NCBI GenBank assembly: GCA_013399875.1
Contig: VXAZ01004023.1
Location: 1,425,422 to 1,489,421, forward strand
Reading direction: 5' to 3'
Length of the DNA: 64,000 nucleotides
Origin: Gymnorhina tibicen
Lineage: Eukaryota; Chordata; Aves; Passeriformes; Artamidae
Below, in pieces: positions 36,011-49,630 of the stretch; the first letter of the stretch is position 1; every line of letters begins with the position of its first letter. The notes beneath the pieces were generated by a model. That model did not search any database, was not told where the DNA came from, and saw only the letters and a program-made list of their open reading frames with translations. The translations under genes and the position numbers were made by a program.

Positions 36011-39000
36011 TTGACCCTGAGGTCATGGCACGTGCCCTCTAACCATCTAGAACAGTGTGTCTGCATGCCAGCAACCTGTCAGTAATCGTTCCTAGTGGGT
36101 GATGACTCATGCTTCAGGAAGCTTGGACCGTGTTTGGGAATAGTTTGGCAGAGAGCTGGCCAAACCAACACTGTGTTGGTGACTTCGTAGCTACTTAGTA
36201 GCACAGGTGATCAATGCAAGTGCCCAGGATCAGCCTTTGGCAGAGTTCATTGTACTTCTGTCTCTGTGTTACCAGTCAAGAAAGAAATCCTGAAGTCACT
36301 GTAGCTCTGAAAACTGTAGCTCAGAGCCTGGCACAGATTAAAAATCGAAATAGAATAATCATAGTTGTTTAGAATGGAACTGAGGACAGAACAAAACAGA
36401 AGTCCTTCTTATACCACAGTATGTATCACTATATCTTGTCATCCTGTCTCAGGAAAGACACCTAAAACCTAAAAGCATTATGGAGGTGGGTAACAAGAAT
36501 GATCAGATTTGGCTGCTGAAAGATTAAACAGATGAACACCCTTCATCCTGGAAAAAAAGATAACTTGAGAAAGTAATTACTTGCAGAGTGTGTAAATAAG
36601 GAGCAATTGTTTGCTGCTTCCCAAATCTAAAAAATAAGAGGACCCAGGCAGCAGGTCAAAAACACAGGTCTTTACTGGACTGTGGACCTGCTTTCTTGCT
36701 TTGCCTTCTCTATGATGATCAGTGGACCCAGTTATCTCCCACGCTCTGCCCGTCATGACTGATGCCCTGGGTTTGGGTCCTGCTGGTGAGGGCAATTCCT
36801 GCCCTGCGTCTCCCTCCAGCTCCTGGCCAATGTGCCTTGTAGATGAGCCCTGCTTTTGTTCTTTTCTGACAGTAAATTCTTAATTTAGCCAGAAATTCCA
36901 TACCTCAGTGTATGGTAAAACTCTGTATATGTATAGATTTGCACTGAAGAGTAAGTCCTACACATAATTCTTCTGTGACCAATTTACTTTATATCTCCAT
37001 GCCTCATGACAGCCGTAAATGTGACATTCTTTTTACAAATGTTTTTTACAAAAGATTTTCTGTTAAAGTTACTGCCACCAGAGTAGCACTTATATTATAG
37101 TTAGTGGTTAAGGCTACTTGGAAATAGTTGTTCTCACTTAATGTTTGTTTAATGTGGACAGTGTTAAACTTTTATATAATTAATAAATTTTATGGACAGT
37201 TGACAAAATGATTCAATGAAATGATTACATGATACAGACCAAAGTAAGTATGGCTCCTGCAGAGGTTTGTCTCACTCCTCATGACATGTATTTCAGAGAA
37301 AGTTTAGTTTGTCACAGACAACAGTACAATGGTGTCTACATTCCCCAGATTCATAGTTTACAGTCAGAAGTGAATGTTAGATCATTTGATCAGATCTGTA
37401 TATGCTGTGCTATGAAAACTTGTCGACTCACTGTTGTGCTGAGTTTTGCTGAGCACGGGGACACAAGTCAGAACAAAATGTGTTGTATGCTCTCCAAAGG
37501 AGCTGTGGAAATCCAGAGATGGAGAATTAGACAGTCTTCTGCTGTGGTTTCTTCCTATGGTTAATCTCATTTGTAATTCAGATCAAAAAAACCAATAAAT
37601 AATAGCCAAAAGAAGCTGTTCCTAATATCTCATCTGAATCTGTTTCATTCTCTCTTTCAGCCATTGGCTCTTCTTCTGTCTTTATCTATCAGAGAAGTTT
37701 TCAGCATCTTTTCACTGGGAAAGTGCTTATATACTGTAATTCAGACCACAGTCTAACCCTACTTTAAATAAACTGAGATTTGGGAAGTTTTGCTAAGATT
37801 TCTTACCACTAGGCTTTTCCTTCAGCTCTCACATAATTTTTACAGCTGTCTTTTGCGGTCTGCCTAATTTACCAAAATGCTTTTCAAAATACAGATGATA
37901 GAAGTGCATGATTTATTCCAAAAATGATCCCACCAGTGACAAATACAGAATTAAAGTATGTCATTAACTCTGGAAGGTACTTTATTACATGATTTTATAT
38001 CCAACAACTAAGCATGTGCTTTGTCAAAGCTTTGCTTTGGCAAACTGCTTTGAATAATTTGGAAGCAGTGACCATAATAGTTTCAAAACATTAGTTATCA
38101 GAATAAAGCTTTCTACCTTTCTAAGTATCACTTGTAATTCTTTGTTTGGCTTCATTTAAAATGGTTTAATGGTTCCAGAGCAGCAATGGATTCTTACCAC
38201 TCTTTTAATTCCATCCTCAATGTTATTTGCTATTGGCCAACCTTTTTGTTCTCTTTTTTTTAATCAAAAATGAGTTCATATTCCTAACTGGAGCTTTGGC
38301 AAAAACTTTAAAGCATCTGTGGCTCACTGTCATTCCCAGAAAAACCTTATTAGAAGTGTATCTTCAATAATAGCTATCTTTTGTGTTCACTTTCTATTTC
38401 TTAATATCTTTAATGTGTGCTCTATTGATATGTTACTAGGAAGGTCACCCTTCACCATTTCTTCCCACAAACACAAGTGGACTGCCAAAATTCCCTAATA
38501 AGTTTAATAACAAATTAGCAATTAGAAAGCAAGTCTTTTAGCTTGACAGTCTCTGCCTACTTGATGGGATGTGCTGTGACTAGAGGCCACTGAAGTGTGA
38601 GAGCAGCTTCCAGACTGCCCCCTTGACCATTTTTGCTGCTGGTCCTTTTCCGCTGTTGGGAGGGATGACAGCAGAAGTGGTGGCAAGTGCTCTGCAGCCA
38701 CGCGGGCACCAGCTCACTCGCTGTGTGTCTGGCATGCTGTTCCTGGCAAGGCTGCCTGCCCATCCCAACACCTTTTCCCTTTGGTAATGATTGACACAAG
38801 ACAGAAGGATCCTTCCTAGAAAGATCCTGGCATCACCTGGGAGGGAAAACAGATGGGATTTTTACACAGCCTGAATTCAAGGATAATGTGGATGCTTTTT
38901 CTGTCAGCACTTCAAACCACTAAAGTAAGTACAGACATAACCCATGTTTCCTGGCTGGCCACGACTCCAAAGATGTAAGGTAATTAGGTCCTGAATTCCC

Positions 39001-42000
39001 CTTTACTGAGATACGGCTTTGTGGATTTCATTCTCGCCTGTGTCTAAATGTTGTCAAAACCAGAGTTTGGACACTGAATCTTAAGAGCATAGTGGTAGGC
39101 AGCATTCATGGAGAGCATCCCTGTTCTCCTCCTTGTTTTGCAGTGGTAGAATAAGATTAGAGCAGTAAGAACTTCTCAAACCTTGCAAATAATTGCCAAG
39201 CACTGTTCCAGTTAACTGAGACAATATTGAACCAAAATGATGCAACTTCACACTGTAATGTTTTATCCTATCTGCTGTATATTGAGACTCTTGATGCTGT
39301 CTTGCTTTAATGGCTGCATGGATTTTAATTTTTTTTTAAATGAGATTTGTATCAGAATGGTCTAAATATAAGTTAAAATTACCTCAAAAGGATATTCAAG
39401 ATTAGTATAGCGAAAGTGAGCTGTCTATTCAATATCCTTATTCAAATAAAACGTATACTGAAGTGAATAGCAGCCAGATCTGACTGGAATTGCTTCAACA
39501 CATTTTGTAAATATATCACTACTAATACTGATAGTAATGATATGTTGAACTATGCATCATATAAATATACAACAAGAAAGATATTCTTTGCCTGAAAATA
39601 TCTGAAAATTAGTTTCATGTAACACTATGAGCTAGCTTCCAACAACTAAAAAGTGGACACAGTTTCAGAGGGGGTCATTAGCTTCCAAGGAGCTGTTTAA
39701 TGATGTCAGCATCAGTTGAGGATAAAATATGAAAAAATGCCCCATTACATAATAAGAAGCTATTTCTTCAACATCAGGTGTAAAAAAAAGTCTTGAGTAT
39801 CTCAAAATAACTAGAACATTCATGGTTCAAGCCCAGTCTGTATTTATAAATAAAAACTGGTTTCTCAAAAGATCAGGAATTAGGATTAACTTTCTACTGG
39901 GAAATCTCTTCCAGGATAATTGAATTCTGTAGTGACAAAGAGAAAGTACGTGCAAATAATTAATTAGCAATAATTCAGCATGGAGAATTATTACTTACTC
40001 TACATAATAAGGTGAAAGGTAGTATAGCTGAAAACACTATTATTCTTAGTTGTGAATATTTCTGTACATATTATTCCTTCATCCAGTACCTAATATCTTC
40101 ATTCTTATTGAAATATCATTAATTCCAGAGTTATATGCAAAAATTCTCATCCTGCAAACATTTATGTATATGCTTTATATTATACGATCTAGTGCTAAGT
40201 TAAGTTCTAGCTTCTAGGGACTTCAGTTCTCAAATTCTTCTTTTAAAAATCAGCTTAAAATAAAAACATTTTTTCCTTCTTAGCAGACTGAACATTTTCA
40301 TGTTAGCAGAATAAATAATAAATTAATGTGACAGGAGGTAGGATAAGTATGACTTACCCTCACTGAAATGCTGCATTTACAGCTCTAACATGTTTTGAGA
40401 AAAATCTGATCAAAGGCATTTTATGAACTGAAATTTTCTATTTCCCTTTTGGGGTAAATTGTCTTTACTGTGCAAAGAGGAGTACTACTGGGAGCAGAGA
40501 ATCTTTTTTTGAAATCTGTTTTTCTAGAATGACTGCTTTACTTTTTCAGTTTCATAGCCGTTAGTCTTTTTCTAGCACTCATCATGCAAGTGATGTCATA
40601 AAAAGTAACTTTTTATATAAGTTTTAATCACATATATTTCAAATCTCAAGTAGGCTGTTCAGAGAAAACACTGCTTAGAAGACCCTATTATACCATGCAG
40701 TAGTGTGTGATGAGGAGATGCTACATTTATTTTAGGAGAGAAAGAAATCTGTATTTCATTTGTTACACTGCTAACTTCACTTTAGGTAATTGCATTCAGC
40801 TTTATTATTGCCCAGAGCAATAACTGATTGTTAGTTATTGAAGTCTGAAATGATTTTTCTCATTTCCCAGGGGAATCTGGAGATTTACATGGTGCACAGC
40901 AGTAACTAATAGATATAATCTGGTCATAATGTAGGCCTATAATGTGTTATTTACTTGTTGAGAACATGGATGCTGAACATTTTAACATTTCCTCGAGAAG
41001 TGTTGCAGATTTTACTCATGATATTTGAGCTTTAAGTGTGTACTACTCTTACTTTCACAATGGTTGCAATGCCAGCAACCATTAGAAGGTATATAGAACA
41101 CTGGGAGCACACACCTGTACTTACCCAGCTGCACAGGAACTTGAATACATTTTATCCTCAATTTCGAAAATGTACAGACATGAATTAAAAATAACCTATG
41201 ATAAGTAAATTTCATCAACAAGAGGTACTCATGAGTTTGACTTGGAATACTGTGGAAAGGTGATTACATTGGGACAGAAGGGTTTTTACAGAGCAGAGCT
41301 TGCTTTTCTTGCTCTCCTCGGAATTATTTGTATCTATTTCAGTACCAGTGTATATGCAACCCGGAGTATTTTAAGTAGCTGTGTGCATTGTTTTAGGAAT
41401 GTCTTGTGCTACTCTGTAGCCAAAGGACATTGATGGTGTGCAGTCACAAGCAAAATGTCCCTGGATGTATTCTGGAAGTATCAAATGTTTTAAAGATGGG
41501 ATTAAGGTGCCTGAATTTAGGCATGTAATGCTATTTCGTATACTGTGGTGTATTAAGACACCACCCTCCCCCTCCCCCGCAGGACCGGCAATATAAGGCA
41601 TAGAGCCTGCAGGATATTTTTACTTTGGAAGCAGCCAAGTGAAGTACCTTAGAGCACATCAGGTGTTTTGTGACACACCTTTGTAGTCAACAAACTAGCC
41701 TTCTGAAAATCTCCTGCATTTATTCAGTGCCCCGAGCAAGGGACCCCAACCCGACTCTGACTTTCTTTAAGGCAGTAAAATAAACCTTAAACAGCAATTT
41801 CTTTGAACTCATCAGTTCTGTGGCACATATGTCTGCCCTTGAAGCTACATTCAGAAACAGAGTCTCAGAGAAAGAAGAAGAAACTGTTCTGTAAACTTGG
41901 GTTCATTCTGGCTGTCTTAGTTAAAATGCTCAGTTTTGAGGTTACAGTAAAATGAACTGTTAATGTTAGATAAACAAACCAGTAATATGAACTAAAGCAA

Positions 42001-45000
42001 TCTTAACCTAATAATATATAATAACAATGCAAGTATGTTATACATTATACTCAAGTAGATAAAATACCAACTGCTGATTGTATAATAGTGGTAAACATGT
42101 TTTATTAAAGTAGGTTTTCCTTTCCATCAAATATGAATGTTTTATGAAGGTTTCAAAGTATTCCTCATGGAAACATTAAGGAATCTGTTCTTCTCTCAGT
42201 CCTCGGGAGATTTGTGACTGTTATTCACATTAAATCTAATGAGAATTACTGACATAAATACCTGGTGCATCAAGAGGCATCCAGGCTCTTAATCCTTAGC
42301 ATCTTCATCATCCTTTCTGCACAGGCTCCACCTCTTCCCAAGCTGCTGCTGCTTCCATTCTTAGTGCTCATTTCCTCATACAAAAACATTCCTGCTAATG
42401 TGGGAGTAAGCACCTTCTTTAGTGAGGAAGATTGCTCCAGGAAAATCCCCCTCCTTGACTAATTGTGGTGTGTGCTTTCTTTTGTGCTAGAGACAGACCC
42501 TATTCCACACAGCCAAGATCTGGATGCCATTTTAAAGTTTTATTGGGATCTGTATTGGATGGGGAGGGAATCAGAGCTATTTCTGCTCTCTGGATTCAAC
42601 TCCAGACTGTTTATTGTCAGGGTGGAAGATGAAAGGCAAGAGAGAAGGAAGAAAGCAGTAAAGTGAGGACTGTAGGAGAAAGAGAGGGGGAGTGAGAAAG
42701 GACAGGATGGGTCTGTGCTCTGATAAAAACAAAATATACAATTAAGAGTTCAAAGCCATTCCTTCCCAAACAGCAGTGAGAAAGAGTGAAATAAATTAAA
42801 TACAAGCAATACCATCCTACCTTGAAACACCAACACTTACTATACTCCCTCCCTCTCAAAACACAGAACAAACAGCCAGATCTGTGTCCTGGAGTTAAGT
42901 GTCGCTTTAAAGCCTACAATAGCTGTTCAACGTGAGACTAAAACTGACAGTACCCCTCTATCTATCAAAGCACAATCCAGAAGGAAGGTGCTTCATTTGT
43001 TCAAGTCTTCCAATGCTAGCCTAGATTCACCGCTTCATCTGCATCTGCACAAACTATAAATAAAATCACTTGAAGCAAAACGACCAGGTTCCAGTGGGTA
43101 ATCTTACATATTATGCTGTGATGGATCACTGCCGATAACATGTACTAAAAATGTCACATTTCACGCTAAAGCCATATATCAGGTAACTCCTGCACTGGAC
43201 CATCAGCCAAGGCCACGTACATAATCACTAACAGATTATGGCTTGAATTTTCTTTATAAGGGTTTTAGTCAAAATTAAAATGACTTAATCTCTCCAAATC
43301 TTGTCGTGCCATTCATTTTCCTGCATTTTTATTCTTGTCTGTTTCATCATTGCGCTCTATTCTCTGCTAGTTCTTTTTCCTCTCCCCAGTCACCTCTGTG
43401 AAGTTCTTCCCTCCATTTTGTCTCTGCAATTGCATATTATAGAAAGGTCCTGTATTAAAGAACCTTTCAAACTTCTAATGCTGGCTGTTACAGCATTCCT
43501 TCTGTCCTCGCTAATCCCACCTCTCACACATTGTCCCTAATAGCTTACTGTGTGAATTTACTGTCTCTAATTGTCCTTGTACAGTTTCTCCTATAGCCAC
43601 ACATGTGCATCTGGCTAGTTCAGAACATCAGCTCTCGTTCTCTAATCAAAGTCCTCTTTTCTATACTGATTACAAATCCACCATTATGTGTTTGTCATAG
43701 CCCTCTGCACACCAATATTGGGTTCTCTTCTGATGAGACCCTTCTGCAAGATTCATCAGCCATGTTCCAGAAGAATTAGGTGAATATGGAACAGACAAGG
43801 AAAAGCTTTGGATACTCATGTAAATAAGATATATTTTGTATGGCAGTGGAATAGAAGACTTGGAGTTTGGTGGGATATATGCCCAGGGAATGGTAATGCC
43901 TGGTAAGAAAACATTTAAGCTAGATAATAAAGCTAGTCAAATAGCAAAAGGAATATGGTCATACTTTTATGAAAGAGTAATACAGTGATAAAACTCACCA
44001 TGGATGACTTTTATTTGAATACTAAGAATATTTCTAAACATTTGAGAACAGAAGGACTGGAGTACCTTTCAATGGAATCATTTATAGCAAAAAATCTGAC
44101 CCTTTTTAAGACAGGCATTAAGGAAAGGGCCTGGTGTAGTGCTTGGATAGCCTAAGTGCTTGGACAGTGATCCAGGGATTTTTATTGTTCCTTGCTTATT
44201 TTTGCTGACCTTGAAAACATACCTGTGAATTGCTACATCCCTTTCTTGGGTGCTGTATAAACAATTACTTCTGCTGTATGACTTTATGTTGCTGCCTTCC
44301 AGTTTATTCAAAGTGCTGCTAACATTTCCTCCTCTGAACACATCTACCTGACAAGATCAAAGTAATATTTTTGTATTTCAAGTGTATTTGCAAAATAGAC
44401 TTAATTTAGTGGTCTTTGTTAACTCCATTACTAAGAAAAGAAGGAATCAAAATGTGTGATTCTTATTAATATCTTAAAGAACTGACACTCTAACTTGGTA
44501 AAACAAATTTTATTGAAGCCCCAACAAACTGTTAGATAAATATGTCAATACTGTACATACCCTCTTTGGCTTGCAAACATGTACCTGTTTTGGACAGATT
44601 AACTCAGCAAATAAGGCAAGTACACATTAACCGTATTGACTGTCAAGTGAATAACTTATCAAGTATATATACAAAAAATAGATTGCATTATCAATAAAGA
44701 AACCAGGACCTATTAAAATCTGCTTCTAAAATTAACTATTTCAGTGCTTACTACTGTTTGATACTCTCAGACTGTGTGTTAAGAGCAATTACTGGCTCCT
44801 GCATTTCCAGAAGGCACTTCATTAGGAAAACTGTTTTCTTTCAGAGGCAATGGAAGTTTCCATCATTCTGCTTGTCCATCAAAGGCTGACAAACAGGTCA
44901 TTAACTGCTAAACCTGCTTGAGCAACTAGACTGGGAAAAAGTCCTCCTGAATTGAGTTCACAGTTCTTTATGACACTAGTAATTTTTGCTGCTGTCCTAA

Positions 45001-46777
45001 TTTCTCAGAAATTGTTTTAATATCTTCTCACATCCTTTTCCCACACCTTTCTTCAGGGTTTGCACTGAAATATCTCTCTGTGTTTCCTAACATATTCCAT
45101 AAGGACACCTGCAGTCAAGACCTTTATAAGAACAGTCATAAAAATTTCCCTAGACCTTGCAGCACAAATTCTAACACTCCATCTGATACAAAGCCTTTGG
45201 TATGGTCTTCCATTAAACAACTCAGGACAACAAGATATTTTGATGGTGGTGGTAGGGAAGCCACTGCAATATTCTGGTAATATCTTACAGCTTGGTAAGC
45301 TTTATTAGTAATTAGTGGTGTATTTGGCAAGGTGAGAGTCACCACAGCGGGATACAAGTGCTTTCAGGGAGGAAACATCACTGTCCCTGGGTACATGTGG
45401 TAGACATTTTGAACCATTTGTACACAGGCTGTTACATAGTCTTCCTCCCACGTTTTACCTCTTAGGCTGCACTATTTGTTTATAGCATGAGGTTGCACTT
45501 CTTATAATTTTTAATTGACCACTTCACAAATAAAAATGAACTACACAAAAATGATGTTTTTCCAAGCTTTCAGGGATTATTAAATGACCTTGTCAACTCC
45601 TGGAGGATAACAAAACACAATGTTTTGCAGTTAAAGTGAGAGTTTTTCCCTGTTGAAAATTGCCTGTTGTTTTTATAAGAACTGGTCCACTGAACTTAGT
45701 ACAGCCTCTGAGGTCTCAGTGAGAATCCTATGATTAATGAGGTAGCCATTAATGTCAGTAGATTGAACAACTGAAATCTGATTATATTAAAGTGCTTCCC
45801 AAACATTAGGGTCACATTAACAGTTTATTGAAACAAGCTGATAAAATTTAAAATGGTCATCTAATTCCCTAGGGTTCCTAATTGTTGCGTGATAAATCAC
45901 TCTGTAGAGAAATCTATTACAATGTTCTAAATGTGAAAATGTAATTTACTGTACCATTAGTGGGGTGTTTGAAGCACATCAGTTCTTTCATGGGGGAGTT
46001 TTGCCAGAATAAGACAAAACTCTGTATATGAAGGCTTTTTTTCTTTCAGATCGAGATAATGCACAGGCCTTGAGCTGCCTAAATTATGTAAGAAAAATGA
46101 GACATCTTATGGAAAAAAATCAGCTGACAGTGACTTGCAAGTCTATTGCAAAAAGTACAGCATAAATGAGCATTCGTCTATGTTTATGATATTATTCTAC
46201 TTACAAGCATATTTTTGCAGAGATTTAAAAGTTTTCATGACTCAGTTATGGTGGCTTCTTACAGAGAAAGAATCAGCTGAAAAGTCACACATTTCTGGTT
46301 TCAGAACCTCAGATGCTGAAACAAATTTTTGCGCAGAGGGCCTGAGTTATTCAAGCCAATGTCTGCAGGATCTGGGTCTGTCTTGATGGTATTTTCTCCT
46401 TTCAGTGTCAAAAATTCCCACACACTCATCTGTATTTACATCTTTCTTTCCCCAGTTTATTTATTGTATAATTTTATTAATCTCATTCTGTGCTTAGGTA
46501 GAATTTGAGCTTCTGGGATTAATACGTGTATTTCACTGTGTGCATGTAAATAAGTAGCTGAATGATGAGCATCTCAGCATGCCCTAATTCAGTCTCTAGT
46601 TTGATGGTAACCCCAGTCAAGCAGTCACAATGACCTTAACTTCCAGCGAGAAACAAAAGTGGCTTAGTACTCACCAGAACTATTTTTAAAGGAGGAAAAG
46701 TATCTCAGCTTCATCCCTTTCATTAAAAGAGAGCTAAAATGTTGTAAAAACGAGTGATAGAATGGGAGAAAGTCATA
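36011..46777. other. Non-coding stretch, gene-desert-like
   Basis: AT-rich, with no recognised exon, RNA gene or clear young repeat. Local features are a GC-richer patch at 38560-38790, a purine-rich run at about 42625-42712, and a pyrimidine tract ending in CAG at about 41580 that resembles an acceptor. A segment at about 45690-45965 has dense ATTA/TAAT motifs and could be a conserved non-coding element. Confidence 0.45.
42625..42712. repeat. Polypurine stretch
   Basis: Almost uninterrupted A/G sequence (AGATGAAAGGCAAGAGAGAA and onward, then GGAGAAAGAGAGGGGGAGTG) of roughly 85 bp. It reads as compositional bias with no gene association. Confidence 0.5.
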
Positions 46778-47535
46778 CAGTCATAGAATGGTTTGGGCTG
46801 GAAGGGACCTTAAAGATCATCCAGTTCCAACCTCTCTGCCATGGGCAGAGACACCTTCCACTAGGTCAAGTTGTTCAGAGCCCCATCCAGCCTGGCCTTA
46901 AACACTTCCAAGGATGGGGCATCCACAACTTCTCTGGGCAACCTGTTCCAGTGCCTCACCACCCTCACAGGAAGGAAGCTTTTCCTGATACCTAATCTAA
47001 ACCCTACTCTGTTCCTCTTTCCTTTGAAGCCCATTCCCCCTTGTCCTGTCATGTTCTTGTAAAATGTCCCTGTCTATCTTTCTTGTAGGCTCCCTTCAGG
47101 CGCTGAAAGGCTGCAATTAGGTCACCCCAAAGCCTTTTTCTAGGCTGAAAAATCCCAATTCTCTCAGCCTTCCCTCATAGGAGAGGTGCTTCATTCCTCT
47201 CGTCATCTTGGTGGCCTCCCCTGGACTCACTCCAACAGGTCAATGTCCTCCCTGTGCTGGGTACCCCAGAGCTGGATGCAGCACTGCGGGTGGGGTCTCA
47301 GCAGAGCAGAGCAGAGGGGCAGAATCCCCTCCCTCACCCTGCTGCCCACGCTGCTTTGGATGCAGCCCAGGACATTTGCCTTTCTGGGCTGCAAGTGCAC
47401 ATTGCTGGGTCATGTCCAGCCTCTCATTCACCAGCACCCCCAAGTCCATCTGGGCAGGGCTGCTTGCAACATCCCCAGCCTGAGTTGATACCGGGGGTTG
47501 CCCCAGCCCGGGTGCAGCACCAACCCTTGGTTAAA
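46778..47535 (-). mobile_element. CR1 LINE 3' fragment (ORF2 end plus 3' UTR), antisense
   Basis: The largest CR1 in the window, about 750 bp. The left edge has the terminal short repeat (CATACAGTCATAGAATGG), then GGGCTGGAAGGGACCTTAAA. In sense orientation the ORF2 C-terminus is readable in pieces: [20 protein letters not shown] (near 47449-47380), then frame-shifted text, and RVVRHWNRLPREVVDAPSLE with the following KARLDGAL ending in a stop near 46861. This is the conserved end of the reverse-transcriptase ORF. Frameshifts and stops show it is dead, and it is 5'-truncated at about 47535. It is better preserved than the other copies, suggesting a younger insertion. Confidence 0.95.
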
Positions 47536-49171
47536 AATGATGGCATTTGTACTTAATATCCTCCCAGTAGGCACCTGGCTTTTTGTAAGTGTGCCATTCT
47601 ACCTGTGACAAAATTTGATTCACATTGCATATGAAGAGGAAATTTGTACATATTCCACATTCAAAAAACTGATTGCAGGATGTGAAGTTATTAGTACTGC
47701 TTGCAGCTTGGTAGCATCTGGGAGTCTCAGCTGCATAGCAGAGTTCTGTGTACAAGGAGAGGCACAAGCACAGGACAAAAAAAAACATGTTTCAGTGAGT
47801 TTCAGAGGATGAAAAAATATATGGCAGATGGATGTAAGGAAGTGAAATGGAACATTAAAACAAGCTGCAGTCTTAGCATTGTTTGCTGTAGGTTTCACAC
47901 ACACAAAAAAAAAAGAATTCTAGGCTGGCTGTGCAGAGAATAATAAGGTGCAGCTTTGTGAAAATTTGCTGTTCCCAGAGAAAGCACATCTGGAAGAGGA
48001 ATTAATGCCACTGCTTCTTTTTTATGCGGTGCCTCAGTGGTCAGAATAGCCTCATGGGAAATTCAACTGCAATTTTCCAGCCTTAGTGGTGTGGAAGTCA
48101 GATTGAAGAGGATGCAGGAAAAAAATTTGAACAGGAAAAACTCAAGATTTTTGAAATGGAAGAGACAAGAAAGAAATACAGTGACAGTTGAGGAGCAGTC
48201 TTTTTTTAAATGGGAAAAACATTTGGGTTTATAATCAGATGAAAGAGGAAGATGAGATTAACCAAAAGCAGAGTAAGAGTGACTTTCAGGTCACTATCTT
48301 AGAGGGGCTTAGGGGAGATCAAGCAGTGGAATTAAAACAAAACATATAGTTAAGTTGTGGGACTCATTGCTACAAGACTGTGAAGACTAAAAAGTGGTGC
48401 ATTGTTGTTTGGGTTTTTTGTTGTTTCTTTTTTCAATAGAGATTAGACTTTTATGTAAGATTGCTTCATTCGTACCTATTAAGGACTGACCCAAAGGAAC
48501 CTTCCACTCAACTCAGTAAATAATGATGGGTTTAATTTTTTTTTTTCTTGTCACCTACTTATTACTTTGGTTCCAGATAGAAGTCCTGTGCAAAAAGGGT
48601 CACTAAAGATGAACATACCAGTCTTTCTAGGATGCTGACGAAAATACCAGGCTTTCAAGGGCCCTTTTGAAACCACTGGAATGGGTCTGCCTGATCTTTC
48701 TGAGAGACTGAAGCCTGCCCAGACTTTGAGCTGGATCTGACAGGACAAAATACGTTTCCTTTTCAGCCTCTTAGATCTTCCTGTGGCTTGATGAAGCCCA
48801 GGCATCCAGCTGCCTTTCCCCGGTCACTAAGCTCAGGAAACTGTGTGAGATTCAGATCACTGTATTAGATCTGCTTTCTCTTCTCTGGGCTGTGCTAAGT
48901 TGCCATGCTGGTTACCTAAAAAGTTCTGCCTCTCAGGCCAAAAGGATACTGCTGGGATTTTTATTATACTCACTGCATTACTAGGCATCCTGAAGAACTG
49001 GCAAGAAATAAATAAATAAGAAAATAGATTAATAACAGGCTAATAAATTAGCACGACAGTGACTGATTTCCTAAACTATATGATATTAATTCACAGCACA
49101 GCTATTAGTTTGGGAGGCACAAGGCTGTACATCACTCACATGCTTTCTCTCTCCCCTTTTTTATTCTTTAG
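47536..49171. other. Non-coding stretch
   Basis: AT-rich, with only short open frames and no recognised repeat or exon. It ends in a strong plus-strand splice-acceptor-like tract at 49150-49171. Confidence 0.45.
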
Positions 49172-49336
49172 GAGTTGGCTGACTTTGAATTGAAGACTAC
49201 AGAGTCACAGTGGCTGTGGATGTGCCCCAACAGAGTTTTTTTAATACACCAGTTTATTGGGGAAAGGTTCTTCAGATGTAACTTCTCTGTCAATTTTTCT
49301 CTAATTATTATTATTATTACTGCAATCTGTGAATGA
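49172..49336 (+). other. Candidate terminal exon, plus strand (unproven)
   Basis: A long pyrimidine tract (TTTCTCTCTCCCCTTTTTTA, then TTCTTTAG) ends at 49171, a near-ideal acceptor. From 49172 the frame is open for 54 codons to TGA at 49334-49336, starting ELADFELKTTESQWLWMCPN. No family is recognised. It could be the last exon of a plus-strand lncRNA or short coding transcript, or a decoy. The complementary strand is also open over the same bases. Confidence 0.2.
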
Positions 49337-49475
49337 TATCTATGAATTTCTGTGGCTTTATGATAACTATGGATTTCTAGGTTTTGGCATGGGAAACGTG
49401 AATGTTGCCTAATGTGCAATTCAGCTCCTCTGAAGTTGCTGAAGGGTTGCATGCTGGTTTGGAAGAACTGCTTAC

Positions 49476-49630
49476 ACACATCACATTGCAAATTGGTCCT
49501 TTGAATGGTTGGCAGTAGAGGTTTTTTGTGATACCCTTTGTGTGAAATTGCCTTCCTGGTTTTGGTAAACTCGACTGATGTCAATAGAACTACTGCAGAG
49601 ATGAATTTGGACCTTTGTATTTTGTTTATT
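49476..49630 (-). other. Candidate 155-nt internal exon, minus strand (unproven)
   Basis: On the minus strand TTTTCTTTTTTCTTTTTCAG (ending at 49631) precedes a 155-nt segment that ends at TGTGATGTGT/GTAAGC. The frame beginning at its first base is open throughout and stays open well past the donor, to 49168. Within it, CDVCKQFF and a downstream HIRQH give a zinc-finger-like C-x2-C...H-x3-H arrangement, but the spacing (19 residues after the second Cys) is not that of a classical finger, and the first Cys pair lies at the donor. It could be a lncRNA exon, a distal 5' exon of the leftward gene, or a decoy. Confidence 0.2.

Noticed and set aside
41560..41590. Plus-strand acceptor-like CCCTCCCCCTCCCCCGCAG
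   Set aside because: The downstream frames are short and there is no paired donor of quality nearby, so it is treated as a polypyrimidine run.
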